The notes under the pieces are model-generated. The model searched no databases. It was not told the origin of the DNA and was given only the letters and a program-made list of their open reading frames with translations. The position numbers and the translations under genes are program-made. Below, piece after piece: positions 1-4,590 of a stretch of 5,248 nt of DNA. Source of the stretch: an uncultured Chloroflexota bacterium (GTDB lineage: Bacteria; Chloroflexota; Limnocylindria; Limnocylindrales; Limnocylindraceae); the NCBI GenBank assembly GCA_903937225.1, contig CAIZYO010000152.1, positions 1 through 5,248 of the forward strand. The letters are read 5' to 3'. How positions within the stretch are numbered: the stretch's first letter is position 1; each line of letters starts with the position of its first letter.

Positions 1-20
1 GCGCTTCGCTGGCCACGCGG

Positions 21-1055
21 ATGAGCCACCTCGCTCCGCATCAGGAACTCTTCAAACAACTGGTGATGCTTGGCGAGAGCGTGACCGACGCGCTGGACTA
101 TACGCAGTTGATTAGTACGAACGGCGAAGGAGAACTGGAGAAGACGCTCACGGCACTTGGAGCACGTGAACTCTCCCCCGCTGCACATCGGGGTCTTGAC
201 GCGCTTCGCTCCGCAGGTGAGCGCGTGGTGACGGCGAACGATCCGCACCGCGCCATCGACTGGATCGCAACCTATCCTCGTCTCCTCACCACGCTACTAG
301 TTGCTGCACTGAATCCGAAGGCACTACCGAGCGATCACAGCGCGAACACGACGAGTGGCTCATCGAGCGCAACGCGGCTACCGGGCGGCATTGCATTTAC
401 CGATGCACCACCGGACGGTCGCGCGGTTGTCTACGCGGGGATTCAATCGGATCCAATCCTGAAGCCGCTCGCGCATGCCCTCGCCGCAGCAACACCCGCC
501 GATCGACTAGTCGCGCGAGCGTTGATGGGAGACCCAGAGCCAGACGTCACAACCGCAGCGGCGTACGCGGCGCTCCTCCCGTCCCAACGCGGTCCGAGCG
601 ATCCGCTCATCGTCGGCGCCCTGACCATTGGCGGGAAGGCGGCGCAGTCAAATGCGCAGTATCGCGGGGCAATCGTGGAGGCGACGACCGCTGAAATCCT
701 GAAGAGGCGTCCCGCACTTTCGCGAGAGGCGGAGCGGATGGTGCGTCGTGAGCGCCGCTTCTCCGTTGATGGTGCATCCGCCGACCCACACCCATTTGAT
801 GTGACCGTTGAAGCGGGGCCGATCCCTGAGCTCTGGGACTGCAAGTGGGGGGCACGGGGTATCGACGACAACCTTCTCGCAGAGCTTGAGAGTGCCCGGA
901 TCCGCGCAGCAGGAGCAGGGGTGCGCATTGCGATCGGTATCGTCGCCTTTGACGCAGCGGCAACGGTCGCGGCGCGCCTCTCAATCGTGCGCGGTCCGCG
1001 CGAGCAGACGCGCATGATCACCCTAGACACACTGAGCCGCCTGGCGGCGGGGTGA
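21..1055 (+). CDS. Unrecognised protein with a PD-(D/E)XK nuclease-like C-terminal domain
   Basis: I do not recognise a named family for this 344-residue protein. The N-terminal 200 residues are mostly helical, with a low-complexity Ser/Thr stretch near residues 105-117 that looks like a linker. The C-terminal part fits the PD-(D/E)XK fold in order: a helix with Glu220 (RGAIVEATTAEIL), a strand with Asp260 (HPFDVTV), a strand ending in Asp273-Cys-Lys275 (LWDCKWG), then a helix and a hydrophobic strand (RIAIGIVAF, 302-310). Such domains bind a metal and cut DNA, though some members are inactive or structural. No signal peptide or membrane segment is visible. The frame is open to base 1 and no clear Shine-Dalgarno sequence precedes the ATG at 21, so the true start may lie upstream. 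Its stop overlaps the next gene's GTG by 4 bases, indicating an operon. The nuclease assignment is motif-based inference; coding status is fairly secure. Confidence 0.72.
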   Translation: MSHLAPHQELFKQLVMLGESVTDALDYTQLISTNGEGELEKTLTALGARELSPAAHRGLDALRSAGERVVTANDPHRAIDWIATYPRLLTTLLVAALNPKALPSDHSANTTSGSSSATRLPGGIAFTDAPPDGRAVVYAGIQSDPILKPLAHALAAATPADRLVARALMGDPEPDVTTAAAYAALLPSQRGPSDPLIVGALTIGGKAAQSNAQYRGAIVEATTAEILKRRPALSREAERMVRRERRFSVDGASADPHPFDVTVEAGPIPELWDCKWGARGIDDNLLAELESARIRAAGAGVRIAIGIVAFDAAATVAARLSIVRGPREQTRMITLDTLSRLAAG

Positions 1056-1867
1056 GTGAAACCCTGATGAGCACGATCACCGAGAGACTTACCCCAGGAC
1101 TCGCCGCTGACGAAGCGCGCCTCCCCGAAGAGGCTCGCTTCCGTGAAGAGGGGCGAGGCGTCCGCTTTGATGAGTGCGACTTGCGCGGACAGATGCGCTC
1201 CGCCGCGTTGCTGCGCCACGCGCAGGATCTCGCCTGGCGCCACAGTGAAGTGCTTGAGTACGGACGCGCTTGGTACGAAGCGCGCGGTGTCGGCTGGGTG
1301 GTGCGAAGTGTTGACATGCTCATTGACCAGCCGCCGCATTCAAACGAAGATCTCGCTGGCACTACGGCGTTGGTCGGATTCCGCCACGTCATGGCGCGCC
1401 GCCACACGCGCCTCTTTAGCGCTACAGGGCGTGTCATCGCTGACGCTGCAATCGACTGGGTGATGACCGATCAAGACGGGAGGCCGGTACGTTTCCCACA
1501 AGAATTTGAAAGCTTCGTCCAGCGTGTCAACGCAACGTTCGCACCAAACAAGATCCCTGCAGCCGCACCATCAGGTGTAGCCGTTGACGTTTCCATTCGT
1601 CGGGCAGATATCGACCCACTCGGCCATGTGAACCATGCCGCCTGGCTTGAAATCATTGAAGAGGCCATCGCCCAGGTTGCCCCCACTCATCTTGAAGCGC
1701 CGCGGCGCCAGATTCGCATGGAGTACCTTGCGGTGACCACTGACCGCACCGCGCGCGTGCACATCCTTGCAGACGCAGGCGCAGGCGACGATCAACTTCG
1801 CGTGGACGTGACAGACACTCTCGGGAACCCCGTCCTTCGCGCTGAGATGTCGGTGATCAAATCGTGA
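1052..1867 (+). CDS. Acyl-ACP thioesterase-like protein, two hotdog domains
   Basis: This 271-residue protein looks like the acyl-ACP thioesterase family (FatA/FatB-like, PF01643), which cleaves acyl chains from acyl carrier protein in the cytoplasm. The first hotdog domain spans about 33-155, with the family-like segments VRFDECDLRG, a helix LLRHAQDLAWRHSE, and GVGWVV. The second spans about 175-270 and contains DIDPLGHVNHAAW (186-198). In plant FatB the catalytic loop reads D-x-N-x-H and is followed later by a Glu. By eye, Asp188 and His192 are kept, Asn is replaced by Leu190, and the Glu of EYRREC falls on a Val in EYLAVT. The substrate therefore cannot be predicted, and a 4HBT-type acyl-CoA or acyl-ACP thioesterase is also possible. 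The GTG start at 1052 overlaps the previous stop as GTGA; an in-frame ATG at 1067 is the alternative, with GGTGAG about 10 bases upstream of it. The next gene overlaps in the same way. Confidence 0.85.
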   Translation: MSETLMSTITERLTPGLAADEARLPEEARFREEGRGVRFDECDLRGQMRSAALLRHAQDLAWRHSEVLEYGRAWYEARGVGWVVRSVDMLIDQPPHSNEDLAGTTALVGFRHVMARRHTRLFSATGRVIADAAIDWVMTDQDGRPVRFPQEFESFVQRVNATFAPNKIPAAAPSGVAVDVSIRRADIDPLGHVNHAAWLEIIEEAIAQVAPTHLEAPRRQIRMEYLAVTTDRTARVHILADAGAGDDQLRVDVTDTLGNPVLRAEMSVIKS

Positions 1868-2532
1868 TCCGTCGACTCGGCCCCGTTCTCGTTGCACTAC
1901 TCATCGCACTCAGTGCTCCTGCGTCCACTGCTGCACTTGTTTCAACGGCGCGCATCGGCTTTAGTGCGGCACTTAGTCGACTGAAGGTGCAGTCTGAATA
2001 CTCGAGTGGATACAGCAGAAGCAAGTTTGGTGATTGGATTGATGCGGACGGAGACGGACTTGACACACGTGCAGAAGTCCTCATTGATGAATCCAAAGTG
2101 AGCGTCACAATTTCAAGAGGCATCGTTCGGACCGGAAGGTGGGTCAGCCTGTATGACAATCTGACCTGGACGATCGGCACTGACGTTGACATTGATCACG
2201 TAGTTGCACTCAGTGAAGCATGGAAGTCTGGCGCGTACAGGTGGAGCGCATCTCGTCGACTCGCGTTCGCAAACGACCTCGGCGTTTCGTGGGCACTCCG
2301 CGCAGTGACAGACAATGTGAATGCGTCAAAGGGAGATCGCGATCCCGCAAGCTGGCTCCCGCCGTACCGAGCCTCAACGTGCACCTATCTTGTTGGTTGG
2401 GTCGGAGTGAAGTTGCGCTGGGGGCTAAGCGTTGACGCGGCGGAGAAGTCAGCGATCAGCAACGCGTGGAGTGCACGAGGCTGTGCTGATCGTCAAAATC
2501 CGCCGCGTGTTGAGGTGAGAGACGCGCCGTAG
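1864..2532 (+). CDS. Secreted HNH endonuclease family protein (DUF1524 / GmrSD C-terminal-like)
   Basis: This 222-residue protein resembles small secreted HNH nucleases common in actinobacteria. A signal peptide covers about residues 1-23 (MIRR, a hydrophobic core, then APASTA as a likely cleavage site). The mature protein has FGDWIDADGDG and DTRAEVL (about 55-73), then DIDH (109-112) with the general-base His112, then AW-KSGAYRWS, FANDLG, and NVNASKGD-DPASWLPP (151-167), where Asn and His/Asp-type residues complete the beta-beta-alpha-metal site. C173 and C207 could form a disulfide. The family, as I remember it, also has a Cys in D-G-C-x-T-R and a partner before G-x-W; here these are Leu66 and a non-Cys residue. 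The likely role is nucleic-acid cleavage outside the cytoplasm, for nutrition or competition, which is inferred. The GTG start overlaps the thioesterase stop (GTGA) and gives a complete signal peptide, which supports this start. The gene ends 3 bases before the convergent minus-strand gene. Confidence 0.88.
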   Translation: MIRRLGPVLVALLIALSAPASTAALVSTARIGFSAALSRLKVQSEYSSGYSRSKFGDWIDADGDGLDTRAEVLIDESKVSVTISRGIVRTGRWVSLYDNLTWTIGTDVDIDHVVALSEAWKSGAYRWSASRRLAFANDLGVSWALRAVTDNVNASKGDRDPASWLPPYRASTCTYLVGWVGVKLRWGLSVDAAEKSAISNAWSARGCADRQNPPRVEVRDAP

Positions 2533-2535
2533 CGA

Positions 2536-3003
2536 CTAAAGCCCGAGCGTTGGCTTTCCGCCCTCTCCCTCGCCTCGCCCTTTTCGTTTCTTCTTTCGCG
2601 TGTCGCCCTTCTCTGGCGTGGACTCCGGTCGATCTGGCATCCCAACGTTGTATTTCCTCACGAGCTTTGCGTCTGGCGCTTTGGCGCGCGCCTGGCCAAG
2701 CGCCGCCGCCGGTGAAAATTCTGATGATGTTGGTGGCATCTCTCGTCGTTGCCGCGCCCCAACTGGCGGCGTTCGCCGCACGACCACAACGCCTTGAGAG
2801 GCACCGCGGAGTTGGCGCACGCTCTCTTCTGGCTGCGCACGGTATGCGGCCGCCCATACGAGGGCAACGGCGGCGGGGACCAGGAGGAGGCGCTCATCTG
2901 TACCTGTGAAGCCGAGCGCCAAAGCGATGACGGTCACAGCAACAGCGAGGAGGAGGAGTGGCCGCTTGAGCGGCGGGATGCTCTGGTACTGCGGGTCGGC
3001 CAT
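2536..3003 (-). CDS. Small membrane protein with a basic cytoplasmic-type tail, function unknown
   Basis: I do not recognise this 155-residue protein. Two hydrophobic segments, about residues 14-32 and 38-54, are joined by a short polar turn (TGTDER) and look like a membrane hairpin. The remaining 100 residues are hydrophilic. The segment 70-90 is Arg-rich, and the end carries a strong Lys/Arg cluster (TRKKKRKGRG, about 135-144) before a Gly/Glu-rich tail. Positive residues at 13-14 and after the second helix suggest both ends face the cytoplasm. The tail could bind nucleic acid, ribosomes or acidic lipids, but this is speculation. The ATG at 3003 has no Shine-Dalgarno sequence; instead a TAGAAT box ends 6 bases upstream, as expected for a leaderless mRNA. 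The gene lies 43 bases downstream of the tRNA-Arg on the same strand and ends 3 bases from the convergent HNH gene. Several overlapping frames are open here, but only this one gives a sensible protein. Confidence 0.7.
   Translation of the reverse strand: MADPQYQSIPPLKRPLLLLAVAVTVIALALGFTGTDERLLLVPAAVALVWAAAYRAQPEESVRQLRGASQGVVVVRRTPPVGARQRREMPPTSSEFSPAAALGQARAKAPDAKLVRKYNVGMPDRPESTPEKGDTRKKKRKGRGEGEGGKPTLGL
2538..2557. terminator. Weak hairpin between convergent genes
   Basis: The sequence AAAGCC (2538-2543), an 8-base loop, and GGCTTT (2552-2557) form a perfect 6-bp stem. It starts just after the HNH stop on the plus strand and covers the last codons of the minus-strand membrane-protein gene. 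Neither side has a convincing T tract directly after the stem, so termination would be weak. It is the only hairpin I see at this 3-base convergent junction. Confidence 0.25.
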
Positions 3004-3009
3004 CTGGCA

Positions 3010-3015
3010 ATTCTA
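3010..3015 (-). promoter_or_regulatory. -10 box of a probable leaderless promoter for the membrane-protein gene
   Basis: Read on the minus strand this is TAGAAT, one mismatch from TATAAT, followed by exactly 6 bases and then the ATG at 3003. No -35 box is visible at 16-18 bases upstream. No Shine-Dalgarno sequence lies in between. Initiation near the A of the ATG would give a leaderless transcript, a common arrangement in actinobacteria. The tRNA just upstream could also read through into the gene. Confidence 0.55.
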
Positions 3016-3046
3016 GGGGGTGCACGCGGCGTATCGCGTATAGAGC

Positions 3047-3123
3047 TGGTGCGCCCGACAGGATTTGAACCTGCGACCTTCTCCTTCGGAGGGAGACACT
3101 CTAATCCCCTGAGCTACGGGCGC
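3047..3123 (-). tRNA. trnR-CCG: tRNA-Arg (anticodon CCG), CCA encoded
   Basis: The minus strand folds as a full cloverleaf. The acceptor stem GCGCCCG pairs with CGGGCGC. The D stem is GCTC/GAGT, with one G-U pair and a 9-base loop containing GG. The anticodon stem TCTCC/GGAGA is perfect, with loop CTCCGAA and anticodon CCG at 3087-3089, which reads CGG (Arg). A 5-base variable region follows, then T arm GCAGG-TTCGAAT-CCTGT. The discriminator is A (3050) and CCA follows directly in the DNA (3047-3049). The mature body without CCA is 74 nt. A promoter-like element lies just upstream, and no terminator follows before the membrane-protein gene. Confidence 0.97.
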
Positions 3124-3132
3124 GAGAGGGGA

Positions 3133-3161
3133 AGGATAGCGGGGAGAGAAAGTGCCGGGAA
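3133..3161 (-). promoter_or_regulatory. Probable promoter of the tRNA-Arg
   Basis: On the minus strand a -10 box TATCCT (3133-3138) lies 9 bases before the mature tRNA 5' end, so transcription would start 2-3 bases ahead of it. A poor -35 box, TTCCCG (3156-3161), lies 17 bases further upstream. It overlaps the last two bases of the T-rich tail of the terminator above it. The string GCTATCCT also occurs in the promoter of the candidate small RNA. Confidence 0.5.
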
Positions 3162-3199
3162 AATAGATCAGGTGACCCCCCGTGAAGGGAGCCACCTGA
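3160..3199 (-). terminator. Intrinsic terminator of the candidate small RNA, minus strand
   Basis: On the minus strand TCAGGTGGCTCCCT (3199-3186) pairs with GGGGGGTCACCTGA (3181-3168). This gives a stem of about 14 bp including three G-U pairs, with loop TCAC and a tail of TCTATTTT (3167-3160). On the plus strand the wobble pairs become A-C mismatches, so the structure favours minus-strand RNA. It sits upstream of the tRNA promoter and would insulate it from transcription arriving from the small-RNA region or the cyclophilin gene. Confidence 0.75.
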
Positions 3200-3218
3200 A
3201 GCCGATCCGCTTTTAGAA

Positions 3219-3323
3219 CGAACAAGTCAGTCCCGCAGCTACGCTCGAAGAGCATCTATCACGTCGCCTAAAGCGACTACCCTAACCCACCTACCCATGG
3301 CCTTCGAACAAGAACAGCTACGC
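3219..3323. repeat. Two-part direct repeat, cgaacaag ... cagctacgc
   Basis: On the plus strand the pair cgaacaag + cagctacgc occurs twice in the same order. The first copy is at 3219-3226 and 3236-3244 (9-base spacer); the second is at 3305-3312 and 3315-3323 (2-base spacer). Both copies lie inside or at the start of the candidate small RNA, where the RNA reads GCGUAGCUG...CUUGUUCG. They could be duplicated binding or base-pairing modules. The match of 17 bases in two ordered blocks is unlikely by chance but is not proof of function. Confidence 0.5.
3239..3298 (-). CDS. Possible 19-residue small protein inside the candidate small RNA
   Basis: An ATG at 3298 opens a frame that ends at TAG (3239-3241) and encodes MGRWVRVVALGDVIDALRA. 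The peptide has alternating hydrophobic and charged residues and could form an amphipathic helix. GAAGG precedes the ATG by only 2 bases, too close for a good Shine-Dalgarno sequence. The codons include TTA, ATA and CGA, unusual for a GC-rich genome. The frame also contains two of the RNA hairpins. Chance is a real possibility; I list it because it sits neatly between a promoter and a terminator. Confidence 0.2.
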   Translation of the reverse strand: MGRWVRVVALGDVIDALRA

Positions 3324-3325
3324 GT

Positions 3326-3354
3326 AGGATAGCGCGCGTGAGGGCCGATTCCAA
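3326..3354 (-). promoter_or_regulatory. Sigma70-like promoter of the candidate small RNA
   Basis: Read on the minus strand, TTGGAA (3349-3354; 4 of 6 match TTGACA) and TATCCT (3326-3331; 4 of 6 match TATAAT) are separated by 17 bases, the optimal spacing. This is the best two-box promoter in the window. It drives away from the cyclophilin gene and toward the terminator at 3160-3199. Confidence 0.55.
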
Positions 3355-3413
3355 CCCCCTATTTTTCTCGTGCGCGCCTCTTTGTGCGCCTAGATACGCA
3401 CCGAACCCCTCAG
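3355..3413. other. Spacer between the cyclophilin gene and the small-RNA promoter
   Basis: No gene is visible. On the minus strand a 5-bp hairpin (GTGCG at 3397-3401 with CGCAC at 3384-3388) follows the cyclophilin stop. A second CGCAC at 3370-3374 offers an alternative partner. There is no T tract, so I do not call it a terminator. An A/T-rich patch (3360-3367) lies next to the small-RNA -35 box and might act as an upstream element. Confidence 0.3.
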
Positions 3414-3866
3414 TTAACGGATGCTCACCGAGGTCATTGTTACAGGCTCAACCGGGCGATCCCCAGGGCCGCACGGGGCGGCGGCGATCGCGTCGACCAC
3501 GTTCAGGCCCGCGACCACCTGTCCGAAGATTGTGTAGTTCGGTGGGAGCTGTGGCAGGTCTGCAAGGCAGATAAAGAACTGGCTCCCGTTGGTGTTCGGG
3601 CCAGCGTTCGCCATTGCGACCGTGCCGCGCGCGTAGCCCATGGTGACGGGCTCGTCCTCAAACTTGTAGCCAGGACCACCCGTCCCCGTGCCTGTCGGGT
3701 CACCCCCCTGGATCACGAATCCTGGCACCACGCGATGGAAGATGACGTTGCTGTAGAAGCCCTTGTTGGCTAGCGTCACAAAATTCTCGACCGTCTTCGG
3801 CGCGGCGTCGTCAAGGAGTTCAAACTCAATGCTGCCGAGGGTGGTCTCAATGACTGCGGTGGCCAT
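3414..3866 (-). CDS. Cyclophilin-type peptidyl-prolyl cis-trans isomerase, cytosolic
   Basis: This 150-residue single-domain protein speeds cis-trans isomerisation of Xaa-Pro bonds during protein folding. There is no signal peptide, so it acts in the cytoplasm. The cyclophilin core is complete: FHRVVPGFVIQGGD (43-56) with the catalytic Arg45, Phe50 and Gln53, then RG..AMA (80-86), NTNGSQFFI (91-99) and the C-terminal YTIFG..V.G (111-120). The position of human CypA Trp121 is Gln, which usually means weak cyclosporin binding. The length is typical of small bacterial PpiA/PpiB-type enzymes. The ATG at 3866 is preceded by GTGAGG about 4 bases upstream, an acceptable ribosome site and unlike the two leaderless starts nearby. 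A separate promoter and a hairpin-bearing 5' UTR lie in the 76-base gap after the lipoprotein cyclophilin, its close paralogue. Confidence 0.96.
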   Translation of the reverse strand: MATAVIETTLGSIEFELLDDAAPKTVENFVTLANKGFYSNVIFHRVVPGFVIQGGDPTGTGTGGPGYKFEDEPVTMGYARGTVAMANAGPNTNGSQFFICLADLPQLPPNYTIFGQVVAGLNVVDAIAAAPCGPGDRPVEPVTMTSVSIR

Positions 3867-3881
3867 TCGTCCTCACTTCCG

Positions 3882-3912
3882 CGGCAGTGCCGCCTCTGTC
3901 AGCTCACTGCCG
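3882..3912 (-). promoter_or_regulatory. 5' UTR hairpin of the cytosolic cyclophilin mRNA
   Basis: On the minus strand CGGCAGTG (3912-3905) and CACTGCCG (3889-3882) form a perfect 8-bp stem around a 15-base loop. If transcription starts near 3918, the hairpin begins about 6 nt into the mRNA and ends 7 nt before the GTGAGG ribosome site. An alternative hairpin uses the overlapping palindrome GCGGC-ACT-GCCGC (3881-3893) and excludes the first. It could protect the 5' end or modulate translation; no known riboswitch or thermometer motif is visible. Confidence 0.4.
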
Positions 3913-3924
3913 ACGCGTCCGTGG

Positions 3925-3930
3925 ATTCTA
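3925..3930 (-). promoter_or_regulatory. -10 box for the cytosolic cyclophilin gene
   Basis: The minus strand reads TAGAAT, identical to the -10 boxes before the membrane-protein and lipoprotein genes. No -35 box is evident at 16-18 bases upstream, where the end of the lipoprotein gene lies. The predicted start near 3918 leaves a leader of about 50 nt before the ATG at 3866. Confidence 0.5.
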
Positions 3931-3942
3931 CCCGTCTCGCCG

Positions 3943-4584
3943 CTAAGGCGCGGGACTGCTCACCGTGGTGCTCAAGATGGTGACTGGGACAACTGGGCGG
4001 TCCTCCTGGTCCCGTTCTACCGCGGCGATCGCATCGACGACATCAAGGCCCGCAGTGACCTCGCCGAGAATCGCATAGCTTCGGACGCTCTCAAGTGGGC
4101 CGGCAGCGCCATCATCCAAGACGATGAAGAACTGGCTCCCCTGCGAATTAGGTGCTGCGCTGCGGGCCATGGCGAGGACGCCGCGTCGATAATCACCGAC
4201 CACCGGCTCGTCTTGGATCTTGTATCCGGGATCACCCATCCCCGTCCCTGTTGGATCGCCGCCCTGAATCACGAACGGCGTTCCGTCCTGCATGTAGGCG
4301 ATGCGATGGAAGATGACGTCGTTGTAGAAGCCGCACTCGGCGAGTGCGACGAAGTTTCCGACTGCAATCGGCGAAAGGTCAGCCTCAAGAAGAAGCGTGA
4401 TCTCACCGAGTGAGGTGGTCATCACGATCTCACGCTGCTCACCCGCGCCGAGTGCGGCGGGTTGAGCGGTGGGGCATCCGGCAACGCCTGACGCCGTCGG
4501 GCTCTCAGCGCCGCCATCCGTGCAGGCAGCAACAAGGAGCAGCGCTGCAACCGTTGTGCCGAGGGCTCGTCGCGAAATCTTCAT
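3943..4584 (-). CDS. Cyclophilin-type peptidyl-prolyl isomerase, exported lipoprotein
   Basis: This 213-residue protein has a lipoprotein signal: MKISRRALG, a hydrophobic core, and lipobox V-A-A-C with Cys21. The S-R-R-A-L start resembles a Tat motif, so folded export is possible. Residues 22-50 are a Ser/Thr/Ala/Gly-rich tether. The cyclophilin domain (about 52-208) keeps FHR with catalytic Arg94, FVIQGGD (104-110, Gln107), RG..AMA (134-140) and GSQFFI (149-154). A short insertion (AYMQDGT) follows FHR, and the usual F-G near the end is L-G (173-174). It probably assists folding of secreted proteins at the outer face of the membrane. It shares long stretches with the cytosolic cyclophilin downstream, such as GGDPTGTG and VVDAIAA, so the two look like tandem duplicates. 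The ATG at 4584 lies 22 bases after the HisA-like stop, with a TAGAAT box 6 bases upstream and no Shine-Dalgarno sequence, suggesting a leaderless mRNA. Confidence 0.95.
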   Translation of the reverse strand: MKISRRALGTTVAALLLVAACTDGGAESPTASGVAGCPTAQPAALGAGEQREIVMTTSLGEITLLLEADLSPIAVGNFVALAECGFYNDVIFHRIAYMQDGTPFVIQGGDPTGTGMGDPGYKIQDEPVVGDYRRGVLAMARSAAPNSQGSQFFIVLDDGAAGPLESVRSYAILGEVTAGLDVVDAIAAVERDQEDRPVVPVTILSTTVSSPAP

Positions 4585-4590
4585 GTGGAC

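Larger units (their letters stand above)
3160..3319 (-). ncRNA. Candidate small RNA, about 160 nt, family not recognised
   Basis: This stretch holds no recognisable protein gene but has all the parts of a separate minus-strand transcription unit. There is a sigma70-like promoter (TTGGAA-N17-TATCCT, 3326-3354), an expected start near 3319, and a strong terminator at 3160-3199. Between them are small hairpins: GTCGC-TTTAG-GCGAC (3263-3277), GCTC-TTC-GAGC (3243-3253) and AAGC/GCTT (3199-3212). Two direct-repeat blocks and a G-rich tract (minus strand of 3280-3296) add further structure. I compared it from memory with tmRNA, 4.5S/SRP RNA, RNase P RNA, 6S and 6C RNA and found no diagnostic motif of any of them. 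A 19-codon reading frame lies inside, so it could instead be an mRNA for a very small protein or a dual-function RNA. The boundaries are predictions from promoter and terminator only. Confidence 0.5.

Noticed and set aside
1..209. gcgcttcgct at 1-10 and again at 200-209
   Set aside because: A 10-base match in a GC-rich coding region with common codons is likely chance; there is no further similarity around it.
443..1339. 298-codon minus-strand frame
   Set aside because: It is antisense to two genes with good family or motif support; its composition is Ala/Arg/Ser-rich and it has no recognisable domain.
2550..2909. 119-codon plus-strand frame opposite the membrane-protein gene
   Set aside because: It has no domain, and its start lies inside the convergent junction; the minus-strand frame has membrane segments and a promoter-like box.
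3047..3123. Integration site in the tRNA 3' end
   Set aside because: I found no direct repeat of the tRNA end nearby and no integrase or phage-type gene in the window.
2749..3216. 155-codon plus-strand frame with the LVRPTGFEPATFS string
   Set aside because: This is the classic false peptide from the antisense of a tRNA gene; the rest is antisense to the membrane-protein gene.
3013..3255. 80-codon minus-strand frame reading through the tRNA
   Set aside because: It translates tRNA sequence (VAQGIR-type strings), a well-known annotation artefact, and also crosses the predicted terminator.
3160..3370. tmRNA in the stretch next to the tRNA
   Set aside because: A GTCGC-CTAAA-GCGAC hairpin recalls the tmRNA stop-codon helix, but there is no GGTTTCGAC-like 5' motif, no tag ending in ALAA and no second tRNA-like 3' end.
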